From an uncultured Oscillospiraceae bacterium (lineage in GTDB: Bacteria > Bacillota > Clostridia > Oscillospirales > Oscillospiraceae), in contig CAKTOB010000002.1 of assembly GCA_934589525.1 (NCBI GenBank), forward strand, positions 62,001-126,000: a stretch of DNA of 64,000 bases, written 5' to 3'. The position numbers and the translations under genes were made by a program. A model generated the notes under the pieces. It saw nothing but the letters and a program-made list of their open reading frames with translations, was not told the origin of the DNA and searched no databases. Every line of letters starts with the position of its first letter. Position 1 is the first letter of the stretch. Below are positions 25,374 through 32,525 of this stretch, piece after piece.

Positions 25374-27320
25374 TTAATACATCTTCGCGCCCGCGGGAAT
25401 GTGGTCATCCACCATCAGCAGGTGCAGCCGCTCCTGGCCTTCCTCGTGGTGGACAGCGGAGATCAGCATGCCCTCGGAGTCGATGCCCATCATCTTTCTG
25501 GGGGGCAGGTTGGTGATGGCGATGCAGGTCTTGCCGACCAGCTCTTCCGGCTCGTAATATTCGTGAATGCCGGAGAGGATCACCCGGTCCTTGCCGGAGC
25601 CGTCGTCCAGGAGGAATTTCAGAAGCTTCTTGGACTTCTTCACGGCCTCGCAGGCCTTGACCTTCACCGCCCGGTAGTCGGACTTGGCGAAGGTTTCAAA
25701 GTCCACGTAGTCTGTGAACAAAGGCTCGATCTCCACCTTGGAGAAGTCGATCTTCTCCTCCGCCGCAGGGGCCGCCACGGTGGCTGCCTCGGCCTTTTCC
25801 TCGGCCTTTTCCTCGGTCTTCTCCGCCTTGGGCAGGTCCGTGGGCTTCATGGTGGGGAAGAGCAGCACATCCCGGATGGAGGCGGAGTCCGTCAGCAGCA
25901 TGACCAGACGGTCCACGCCGAAGCCCAGGCCGCCCGTGGGGGGCAGACCGTATTCCAGGGCGGTGACGTAATCGTAATCCACCTGGGCCTTGGAGGCGGG
26001 GTCCAGCTTCAGCCGCTCCGCCACCTGCTTTTCGAACCGGCCCTTCTGGTCGATGGGGTCATTGAGCTCAGAGAAGGCGTTGCCAAACTCCGTGGCGTTG
26101 ATGAAATACTCAAAACGCTCGGTAAAGGCGGGGTCGTCGGCTTTCCGCTTGGCCAGGGGGCTGTTTTCCACGGGGTAATCGTAAATAAAGGTGGGCTGGA
26201 TCAGGTTCTCCTCTACGAAGGCATCGAAGAACTCTGCCAGAATGGCACCCTTGGTGGGGATCTCCGGCAGCTCCACCTTGTGGGCCTTGGCCAGGGCGAT
26301 GGCCTCTTCATCAGAGGACACAGCGGCAAAGTCCACGCCGGAGTACTTCTTGACCGCCTCCACCATGGTCATTCTCTCCCAATGGGACAGGTCGATTTCC
26401 TTGCCCTGGTAGGTGATTTGCAGGGTGCCGCAGACCTTCATGGCCACGGTCTTCATCATCTCTTCCACCAGGTCCATCATGCCCCGGAAATCCGTATAGG
26501 CCTGATAGAGCTCAATGGAGGTAAACTCCGGGTTGTGGGTGGGGTCCATGCCCTCGTTGCGGAAGATGCGGCCTACTTCGTAGACCCGGTCCATGCCGCC
26601 AACGATGAGCCGCTTCAGGTAGAGCTCTGTTTCGATGCGCAGCACCATGTCAATATCCAAAGTATTGTGGTGGGTATAGAAGGGCCGGGCGGAGGCACCG
26701 ATCTCAAAGGGGGTCAGGATGGGGGTATCCACTTCCAGGAAGCCCTTGCTGTCCAGGAAGTGCCGCAGCTCCCGCAGGATGAGGCTGCGCTTGACGAAGG
26801 TGTCCTTGACCTCGGGATTCACGATCAAATCCACATAGCGCTGACGGTAGCGGGTCTCCCGGTCGGTCAGGCCGTGGAACTTTTCGGGCAGGGGCAGCAG
26901 GCTCTTGCTGAGCAGGGTGGCCTTGTGGACCCGCAGGGAGATTTCCCCCCGCTCGGTCTTGAACACGTCACCCTCGACACCTACGATGTCGCCAATGTCA
27001 TTTTTCTTAAAACGGGCAAAATCCTCCTCGTCCATGGCATCAAACCGGACATAAAGCTGGATCCTGCCGGTGTTGTCCTGCAAATCGCAGAAGGACACCT
27101 TGCCCATGCCCCGCTTGCTCATAAGACGGCCCGCCAGGGTCACGGTCTTGCCTTCCAGGGTCTCGTAATTTTCCTTGATTTCCTTGGCGGAGGAGGTCAC
27201 TTCATACTTGGTCTGCACATAGGGGTCCCGGCCTTCGGCCCGGAGGGCTTCCAGCTTGTCCCGGCGGACCTTCACCTGATCGGATAGAGGCATTTCTGCC
27301 TGAGGTACAAACTTTGCCAT
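25374..27320 (-). CDS. lysS: Lysyl-tRNA synthetase (class II) with C-terminal tRNA-binding domain
   Basis: A 648-aa enzyme that charges tRNA-Lys. Seen: N-terminal anticodon-binding OB fold ('VTLAGRLMSKRGMGKVSFCDLQD'); class II motif 1 and 2 ('FLEVDTPILTPFEIGASARPF', 'YEVGRIFRNEGMDPTHNPEFTSIELY'); and motif 3 ('GLPPTGGLGFGVDRLVMLLT') near residue 490. The usual enzyme ends there. This one continues through a charged Ala/Glu linker into about 110 residues ('DFETFAKSDYRAVKVKACEAV...LPPRKMMGIDSEGMLIS') of the EMAPII/MetG-C type tRNA-binding OB fold. It is 3 bp downstream of greA. Confidence 0.96.
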   Translation of the reverse strand: MAKFVPQAEMPLSDQVKVRRDKLEALRAEGRDPYVQTKYEVTSSAKEIKENYETLEGKTVTLAGRLMSKRGMGKVSFCDLQDNTGRIQLYVRFDAMDEEDFARFKKNDIGDIVGVEGDVFKTERGEISLRVHKATLLSKSLLPLPEKFHGLTDRETRYRQRYVDLIVNPEVKDTFVKRSLILRELRHFLDSKGFLEVDTPILTPFEIGASARPFYTHHNTLDIDMVLRIETELYLKRLIVGGMDRVYEVGRIFRNEGMDPTHNPEFTSIELYQAYTDFRGMMDLVEEMMKTVAMKVCGTLQITYQGKEIDLSHWERMTMVEAVKKYSGVDFAAVSSDEEAIALAKAHKVELPEIPTKGAILAEFFDAFVEENLIQPTFIYDYPVENSPLAKRKADDPAFTERFEYFINATEFGNAFSELNDPIDQKGRFEKQVAERLKLDPASKAQVDYDYVTALEYGLPPTGGLGFGVDRLVMLLTDSASIRDVLLFPTMKPTDLPKAEKTEEKAEEKAEAATVAAPAAEEKIDFSKVEIEPLFTDYVDFETFAKSDYRAVKVKACEAVKKSKKLLKFLLDDGSGKDRVILSGIHEYYEPEELVGKTCIAITNLPPRKMMGIDSEGMLISAVHHEEGQERLHLLMVDDHIPAGAKMY

Positions 27321-27323
27321 GGC

Positions 27324-27800
27324 TTAGCCCTCACGAGAGACGCTGATGACCTTCATGCGGAAGGAACCGGCGGGGGCGTTGACGGTAAAGTCCTCTCCCG
27401 CTGCCTTGCCCACGATGCCGCGGCCAAAGGGGGAGTCGTCAGAGAGCTTGTTCTCCATGGGGTTGGCTTCCTGGGAACCGGTGATGCGGTACTCAAAGCG
27501 CTTGCCGTTCTCGTCCTCAACCACCACGGTGCAGCCCAGGCCCACCCGGCCGGTGGCTTCGTTCTCGTCCTCAATGATGACGGCGTGGGAGAGAATATCT
27601 TCGATTTCCGCAATGCGGCCATAGAGCTTGCCCTGCTCGTTCTTGGCGGCATCGTATTCGGAGTTTTCGGACAAGTCACCGTAGGACCGGGCTTCCGCGA
27701 TCATGGCGGCAACCTCCCGCTCCCGGGTGGTCTTCAGGTAATTCAGTTCCTTTTCCAGGTCCGCCAGACGCAGGCTTGTGATTTTATATTCCTTAGCCAT
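27324..27800 (-). CDS. greA: Transcription elongation factor GreA
   Basis: A 158-aa factor that stimulates transcript cleavage by backtracked RNA polymerase. Seen: N-terminal coiled coil with the acidic tip 'EARSYGDLSENSEYDAAK' and the C-terminal FKBP-like domain ('LSDDSPFGRGIVGKAAGEDFTVNAP'). The ATG at 27800 (AAAGGA, 8 bases) is preferred to a TTG two codons upstream. It is the first gene of the greA-lysS operon, an order common in Firmicutes. Confidence 0.96.
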   Translation of the reverse strand: MAKEYKITSLRLADLEKELNYLKTTREREVAAMIAEARSYGDLSENSEYDAAKNEQGKLYGRIAEIEDILSHAVIIEDENEATGRVGLGCTVVVEDENGKRFEYRITGSQEANPMENKLSDDSPFGRGIVGKAAGEDFTVNAPAGSFRMKVISVSREG

Positions 27801-27843
27801 ATTCAAAATCCTTTCTTAGATGAAAATTTCCACAGCTTTGAAT

Positions 27844-27872
27844 ATTATAGAGGAAAAGCCCCCGGTAGTCAA
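27844..27872 (-). promoter_or_regulatory. Promoter of greA-lysS, inside the sdpI terminator
   Basis: TTGACT (27872-27867), 17 bp, TATAAT (27849-27844). The -35 box lies in the loop, and part of the spacer in the stem, of the terminator that ends the sdpR-sdpI transcript. Confidence 0.75.
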
Positions 27873-27893
27873 GAAGATTCCCGGGGGTTTTCC
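27854..27893 (-). terminator. Terminator of the sdpR-sdpI operon
   Basis: AAAACCCCCGG and CCGGGGGCTTTT flank a loop of about 14 bases, 7 bp after the sdpI stop. It is shared with the greA promoter. Confidence 0.75.
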
Positions 27894-27899
27894 AAAAAT

Positions 27900-28934
27900 T
27901 CACTTGTTCAGCTCCGGAACCCGGGCCAGAATTCCCTCATAGATTTCCCGGGTCTTGTCCAGATTTTTCCCACTGAGCACCAAGACCTGGCCTTTGGTGG
28001 TGTGCAGCACAATGGCGCTGTGGGGATTATAATAGGTAAAGCGGACATAGGGGCCAAATTCCTGGTTTTCAAAATACCCCGCCAGCAGCCGGAAGGAGCC
28101 CAGGCCCCAGGTGCGGGTGCCGGGGACGTTTTCCTCCCGCAGCTCCACGCTTGCAATGTCGCTGTAGGGAAGGGCCGCCCGGCCATAGTAGCTGGTGCGC
28201 ACTTCCAGCTGGGTCTCTTCAAAGCGGACCTGAACGGAGCCGGTAAAGAGCAGCACCGCCGTCAGCACCAGCACAAAAACAACGGCCCAGGTGGCGGCTT
28301 TCGTCACCTTTGGATTGGCTTTCTGGGCCTTGCGCAGCGTCTCTCCCCGGGCCAGCTGCCGCCGATAGAACCAATAGGAGTAGCATACCGGAATGATGCT
28401 GCCCACCACCAGCACCAGCATCAGCCAGGGCATGGCCGTTTCCTGGGGCAGAAAGCTCAATAGAAGCATCACTCCGCCGCAGACCATCCACACAGGCCCC
28501 GCCATCCGGTGGGTGGCGTTCCAGTTTTTCTCACTGGCGAAGGTCCATTTGACCCGGATGCCCACGGTGCTGTTCATCCGGCATTTGGGCATATAGTTGC
28601 CCAGCACCAAAAACATAATGCCAAAGAGCAGCCCCAAGTACCGGGTGACGGAAACCGCCGCCCCCTGGGTAAAGAGCCGGTAGGACATCCAGAAGGTCAC
28701 ATTGGACAATCCAGGGATCATCCAAATCACCACATTGTTGATTTTCCGGTTCTTATTGGGGTCCTTTTCCGTTTTTTCCGTCAGATACATGCAGAACCAC
28801 AGGGTCAGGGCCATGAGAACGGGGGTTCCCAGCGCCGCCCCGGGAATCTGCCCGCCTCTGCCAAGAAGAAGCCCTAAGGGCAGGGGCAGCAGGGTCAGAA
28901 GATAGCAAAATAGTTTGGTTTTTTTGTTATACAT
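27900..28934 (-). CDS. SdpI-like immunity/signal membrane protein with C-terminal PH-like domain
   Basis: A 344-aa membrane protein. Seen: a DUF1648-type N-terminal pair of helices; the SdpI signature 'GNYMPKCRMNSTVGIRVKWTFASEKNWNATHRMAG'-type block (about residues 108-142) followed by two helices; a further helix at about 210-230; then about 110 soluble residues ('LEVRTSYYGRAALPYSDIASVELRE') that resemble a bacterial PH domain. In Bacillus, SdpI binds the SdpC toxin and sequesters SdpR. No sdpC is seen here. ATG 28934 has GGAGG 7-8 bases upstream. Located 27 bp after the ArsR-type repressor gene. Confidence 0.88.
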   Translation of the reverse strand: MYNKKTKLFCYLLTLLPLPLGLLLGRGGQIPGAALGTPVLMALTLWFCMYLTEKTEKDPNKNRKINNVVIWMIPGLSNVTFWMSYRLFTQGAAVSVTRYLGLLFGIMFLVLGNYMPKCRMNSTVGIRVKWTFASEKNWNATHRMAGPVWMVCGGVMLLLSFLPQETAMPWLMLVLVVGSIIPVCYSYWFYRRQLARGETLRKAQKANPKVTKAATWAVVFVLVLTAVLLFTGSVQVRFEETQLEVRTSYYGRAALPYSDIASVELREENVPGTRTWGLGSFRLLAGYFENQEFGPYVRFTYYNPHSAIVLHTTKGQVLVLSGKNLDKTREIYEGILARVPELNK

Positions 28935-28961
28935 ACTTGATTCCTCCACAAAAGCCAGTGT

Positions 28962-29228
28962 TTAAGTGCCTGATTTCAGATTTGTGATCCACAGCAGCGC
29001 TTCTTCCAGGACAGAGGCGTTGAGCTCATAATAGATGTACTTCCCCTCCCGGCTGTCATAGACCAGGTCCGCCTCTTTTAATACGGACAGGTGCCTGGAA
29101 ATGGCCGCGCCGGAAACGGAAAAATGCTCCCCGATCTCCCCGGCGCTTTTCTTGCCGTCTTTTAAAAGCTTCAGAATCTCCCGCCGGGTGGGGTCTGCCA
29201 GCGCCTTCATGGTTTGCTGCAAGCCCAT
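28962..29228 (-). CDS. ArsR-family repressor, SdpR-like
   Basis: An 88-aa winged-helix repressor. Seen: 'TMKALADPTRREILKLLKDGKKSAGEIGEHFSVSGAAISRHLSVLKEADLVYDSREGKYIYYEL', which covers the whole HTH and wing. There are no Cys/His metal sites of the ArsR alpha3N or alpha5 type, in line with the metal-independent SdpR group. It is co-transcribed with the SdpI-like gene. A palindrome TTAAC-N6-GTTAA sits just downstream of its -10 box, so it very likely represses itself until the membrane partner titrates it. Confidence 0.9.
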   Translation of the reverse strand: MGLQQTMKALADPTRREILKLLKDGKKSAGEIGEHFSVSGAAISRHLSVLKEADLVYDSREGKYIYYELNASVLEEALLWITNLKSGT

Positions 29229-29252
29229 GGTACTTCCCTCCTCATTTCACAT

Positions 29253-29268
29253 TTAACTTAATTGTTAA
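29253..29268 (-). promoter_or_regulatory. Candidate SdpR operator
   Basis: A perfect 5-bp-arm palindrome TTAAC-AATTAA-GTTAA located between the -10 box and the ribosome-binding site of the repressor gene, where binding would block transcription. Confidence 0.6.
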
Positions 29269-29272
29269 TTAT

Positions 29273-29301
29273 ATACTAGCACAACGCCCACCCCTTGTCA
29301 A
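29273..29301 (-). promoter_or_regulatory. Promoter of sdpR-sdpI
   Basis: TTGACA (29301-29296), 17 bp, TAGTAT (29278-29273). The -35 box and spacer lie within an 11-12 bp GC-rich hairpin (CCCACCCCTTGT / ACAAAGGGGTGGG, 29288-29320). Confidence 0.75.
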
Positions 29302-29331
29302 GTCCCAACAAAGGGGTGGGCATTGCTTTTT

Positions 29332-29415
29332 TAAGGAAGCTCTGATTAAATCGGCAAGAGCTGACGGCGAAAGATTCGCCGCTCAGCCGCAGACGATTTA
29401 TTCAGAGTTTCCTTA
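29332..29415. mobile_element. 84-bp MITE-like inverted-repeat element
   Basis: Ends match as inverted repeats over about 22 bp with two mismatches: TAAGGAA-G-CTCTGA-T-TAAATCG on the left, TAAGGAA-A-CTCTGA-A-TAAATCG on the right. Inside lies a second hairpin (AGCTGACGGCGAA / TTCGCCGCTCAGC). It codes for nothing. The right end TTCCTTA supplies the stop codon of the deformylase-like gene. Such short elements are usually mobilised in trans by a transposase. Confidence 0.6.
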
Positions 29416-29823
29416 GATCAGTATTCCTTCCAGATGGTCGCATTCGTGCTGGATGATCTGGGCGGGAAAGTCCCGGAAGGTTTTGATGCGCCACTGGTAG
29501 TTTTCATTCTGGTAGCGGACCTTGATGGACCGGTAGCGCTGGGTTTTCCGGGTGCCCTCCAGGCTCAGGCAGCCCTCTTCGGCTTCATAGGGGTCCTGGG
29601 CTTTCAGGATTTCCGGGTTTCGCAGGACCAGGGGCTTCCCCTCATCCTCCAGCACGATGATCCCCACGGCCTGGCCGATCATGTTGGCCGCCATGCCCAC
29701 GCACTCCGCCCGATGGGCAAGCAGGGTGTCCACCAGGTCCCGGGCGATGGGCTCATCTTCGGGCGTTGCCGGTCTGGAGGGGCGGCTTAGGAAGAATCGG
29801 TCTTTGCAAATTGGCTGGATCAT
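29413..29823 (-). CDS. def: Peptide deformylase-like protein (motif 1 Gln replaced)
   Basis: A 136-aa polypeptide deformylase-family protein. Seen: motif 1 as 'CVGMAANMIGQ', motif 2 'EEGCLSLEG' with the metal Cys, and motif 3 'QHECDHLEGILI' with HExxH. The metal ligands (Cys, two His) and catalytic Glu are present. The conserved Gln of GxGLAAxQ, which helps stabilise the transition state, is Met. The protein is also shorter than the usual 150-190 aa. This short variant occurs in Clostridia. It may be a weak or specialised deformylase next to a main one elsewhere. The gene stands alone on the minus strand. Confidence 0.85.
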   Translation of the reverse strand: MIQPICKDRFFLSRPSRPATPEDEPIARDLVDTLLAHRAECVGMAANMIGQAVGIIVLEDEGKPLVLRNPEILKAQDPYEAEEGCLSLEGTRKTQRYRSIKVRYQNENYQWRIKTFRDFPAQIIQHECDHLEGILI

Positions 29824-29878
29824 GGTTTTTTCTCCTTTTTCCCGGGAAAGCAGCCGGTTTTCTGTTCAAAAAACCGAC

Positions 29879-29907
29879 TTGTCTTTCCGGGGCACATCTG
29901 CTATAAT
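29879..29907 (+). promoter_or_regulatory. Promoter of the VanZ-like gene
   Basis: Plus-strand TTGTCT (29879-29884), 17 bp, TATAAT (29902-29907), about 33 bp before the TTG start codon. Confidence 0.7.
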
Positions 29908-29939
29908 GGTTTGGATTTTTCGGGAAGGGAGGGGTCCCC

Positions 29940-30398
29940 TTGGAACAGGGCCGCCGGAAAAAAGCCGTCCTTTTTGTAATTTACGCCGTTGTCCTGCTCT
30001 ATCTGCTCTTTGGCAGGACCCCCAATCCCCGGGAGCTTTCCTTTTCCGCGTATTTGCAGACCCACCTGAATCTGGTGCCCTTGCGGACCATCCGGCGGTT
30101 TGCACGGCTGCTGATTCCCCCGGTGCGGCCCTACCTGGTCCGCATTGCCCTGCACAATCTTCTGGGGAATGTGGTGCTGTTCATCCCCCTGGGCTGGTTT
30201 CTGCCTGCCCTGTTTCCGGCCCTCCGGAGCTTCCTCATGACGGTTTTGTCGGTGCTGGTCAGCGTCAGCTGCGTGGAGATCCTCCAGGTGGTATTCACCG
30301 TGGGCATCTGCGATGTGGACGATCTTCTTTTAAATCTGCTGGGAGCCTCCATGGGCTATGGGCTTTACCGGCTTTATCATTGGTTCAAAAAAGGCTGA
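29940..30398 (+). CDS. VanZ-family membrane protein
   Basis: A 152-aa membrane protein. Seen: a helix at residues 8-25 ('AVLFVIYAVVLLYLLFGR'), 'HNLLGNVVLFIPLGWFLPAL' (the VanZ core), two more helices and 'ILQVVFTVGICDVDDLLLNLLGASMGYG', the conserved VanZ tail with acidic pair. VanZ proteins are tied to glycopeptide tolerance in one case but are mostly uncharacterised. The start is TTG at 29940, with GGGAGGGG just upstream. The last 69 bp overlap the 3' end of the convergent ATPase gene, an uncommon antisense overlap. Confidence 0.85.
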   Translation: MEQGRRKKAVLFVIYAVVLLYLLFGRTPNPRELSFSAYLQTHLNLVPLRTIRRFARLLIPPVRPYLVRIALHNLLGNVVLFIPLGWFLPALFPALRSFLMTVLSVLVSVSCVEILQVVFTVGICDVDDLLLNLLGASMGYGLYRLYHWFKKG

Positions 30399-32525
30399 GC
30401 TCCCGGAAAGGGCTTCCCGCTCTCTTGTTTGGCAGGTAAAGAGCAATATCTGCTTTTCTTCTCCCAGCTCCTCCAAAACCTCCAGGGCCCGCTTGAGCCG
30501 CCGGTCGTCAAAGCGGACCAGGGCATCATCTAAAATGAGGGGCGCTTCCGGAGTCAGGGTCTGGGCCACCGCCAGCCGGAGGGAGAGATACAGCTGGTCC
30601 ACCGTGCCGTTGCTGCGCCAGAGGATGTCCCGCAGGCCCGTCTCCCCGGCCGCCCCGGCTTCCAGGGCCAGGTCCTCGGTCAAGGTCACCCGGTCATAGC
30701 GGCCCTCGGTCATTTTCGCCATATAGGCCTGGGCCAGGGCGGAAATTTTCGGTGCAAACCGCCGCTGCAAGCTCTGGGCCGCCTGGGTCAGGGTCTCCTG
30801 GGCCAGGGTCAGGGCCGCCTCATACTGCCGCAGAGTCTGCACCCGGCGGTTTTCTTCCTGCCAGGCCCTCTCCAGGGTCTCCCGGCTGCCCAGGGCATCC
30901 AGCCGTTCCTTTTTCCCGCCCAGCGCCTGATTCAGTGTCAAGAGGCTGCCGTGGATGCTCTTGAGCGCTTTTTCCGTCTCCTCCCGGGATAGGGTGAGAC
31001 CGTCGGCAATTTCTGTATGCATCATGGGTGCAGCCATGGCGGAGAGCTCCTCCAGGTGGCTTTGGGCCAGATTTTTCTGATCCCCCAGGACCGCCAGCCG
31101 GTCCCAGCTTTGCAGGACCTGACGGCACAGCTCCTCCATTTCCTCCGGGCTATGTCCTTCGCAGAGGAATGCCCGCTGGTCTTCCAGCCCTTGGAGCTGC
31201 TGCTCCAGCTCCGTCTGCCGGTGGAGCCATTCCCGCTGTTCCCGGGAATACCGCTCCAAGGCATCTCCATAGGCTCTGGCCTTGGCCTCCCACTGGTCCG
31301 GCGTTCCGCCGCCGTAGGGAATGGCCAGGGCCTTTTGCCGTTCCTTTTCCTTTCCGCCCACCAGGAGGGAGGCCCCCAGCAGCAGCGCTCCCAGGCCAAA
31401 GGCCGCCAGGGCCGGAACCAGATTTCCAAAGGCCAGCAGCACCCCGATGCCGACTGCCATGGAAAGGCCCGCCAGGATCACCAGGCTCCAAAAGCCCTTG
31501 CCCACGATGGCCTTATAGGCCTTCCCGTCGGCCTGGGCCCGGTCCATGGCCTCCCGGGCCGTGAGACCCAGGAAAATCTCCGGCTCCTTGGGGGGCTCCG
31601 GAGGCAGATTCTCCCCCCGCCGGTCCCCTTCCGCCTCCCGGCGGGCTCTTAGGTGGGCTTCCAAATCCCGCAGGCGGTTTTCCGCCTCCTGCCGGGTGGG
31701 CAACTCCCCGCAGATGGCCTCCATTTTTTCGTATTCCCGCTGCCGTCGTTCCGCGTCCCGCCGGGCGTTTTCCACCTGCCGGGCATCCTGATGGGCTTTT
31801 GCCTGGTCCAGGGCCGCCTGGTGGTTTTGAAGGGCCCGCAGATACCCTTCTGCTTCCACCCGCTGGGCATCCAACGCCTGGATCTGGGTTTCCAGGCTTT
31901 CCTGCCGCTCCAGCTCCTCTTCCAGCTCCGCCAGCCGTTTTTCCGCCTGGGGCAGAAGACCGGACTGGTTGTAGCGGCATTTGTTTTTCAGTTCCTTCAG
32001 CTTTTGGGCAAGCTTTGCCCCCTCGCCGGAGTCGTCCCCGGTGGTGACCAGGGCGTTGAGCCGGGCCCGGAGGGCTTCGTTTTTGGTCACGGGCAGATCC
32101 TCCTGCCGGATAAAGCCCGCCCGGCAAAATACCTCCCGCTCTGCCCCCAGAAGCATCTGGCCGCAGTTTTCCGCCGTCAGCTCCGAAACCGGCAAGTTGG
32201 TCTCCGTTTCATAGGCTCTGAATTCCCCCAGGGGGATCCGGCCCTTGGTGGTCCGCTCCAGGGTGATGCGGCGGCCCTGCCACTCCAGTTCCATCCGTCC
32301 CGCCATGGGGCTTCCGGACCAGGGGGCATAGTGCTCCTTGGGAGACAATGCGGTCTTGGTGGATTTGCTTCTGGTATCCATGCCGTAGAGCATGGCCAAG
32401 AGGAAAGCGCACCAGGTGCTTTTCCCCCACTCGTTCTCCCCGGTGATCACATTGAGACCGGGCCGCAAGGTCAGCGTCTCCCCCTCCAGCTTTCCGAAGG
32501 TGGCCGTCATGGTTTCAATTCTCAC
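30330..32525 (-). CDS. YhaN/SbcC-like SMC-type ATPase
   Basis: A 731-aa ATPase. Seen: P-loop 'GENEWGKST' (29-37) in an N-terminal SMC-type head; long Glu/Arg-rich coiled-coil stretches at about 180-300 and 430-620; a hydrophobic pair of helices at about 345-395 ('LVILAGLSMAVGIGVLLAFG...LGALLLGASLLVG'); and a C-terminal head with signature 'TVDQLYLSLRLA' and Walker B 'PLILDDALVRFDDRR'. Membrane helices in the coiled coil distinguish it from SbcC and match YhaN. It overlaps the partner nuclease gene by 4 bp. The pair probably processes DNA ends at the membrane (inference). Confidence 0.88.
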   Translation of the reverse strand: MRIETMTATFGKLEGETLTLRPGLNVITGENEWGKSTWCAFLLAMLYGMDTRSKSTKTALSPKEHYAPWSGSPMAGRMELEWQGRRITLERTTKGRIPLGEFRAYETETNLPVSELTAENCGQMLLGAEREVFCRAGFIRQEDLPVTKNEALRARLNALVTTGDDSGEGAKLAQKLKELKNKCRYNQSGLLPQAEKRLAELEEELERQESLETQIQALDAQRVEAEGYLRALQNHQAALDQAKAHQDARQVENARRDAERRQREYEKMEAICGELPTRQEAENRLRDLEAHLRARREAEGDRRGENLPPEPPKEPEIFLGLTAREAMDRAQADGKAYKAIVGKGFWSLVILAGLSMAVGIGVLLAFGNLVPALAAFGLGALLLGASLLVGGKEKERQKALAIPYGGGTPDQWEAKARAYGDALERYSREQREWLHRQTELEQQLQGLEDQRAFLCEGHSPEEMEELCRQVLQSWDRLAVLGDQKNLAQSHLEELSAMAAPMMHTEIADGLTLSREETEKALKSIHGSLLTLNQALGGKKERLDALGSRETLERAWQEENRRVQTLRQYEAALTLAQETLTQAAQSLQRRFAPKISALAQAYMAKMTEGRYDRVTLTEDLALEAGAAGETGLRDILWRSNGTVDQLYLSLRLAVAQTLTPEAPLILDDALVRFDDRRLKRALEVLEELGEEKQILLFTCQTREREALSGSSAFFEPMIKPVKPIAHGGSQQI

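Noticed and set aside
25305-27287. 660-codon plus-strand frame opposite lysS
   Set aside because: Mirror frame of lysS; no start signals or recognisable domain.
29288-29320. Hairpin followed by T-run on the plus strand, as a terminator
   Set aside because: No plus-strand gene ends upstream; on the minus strand it overlaps the sdpR promoter, so a promoter-linked structure is more likely.
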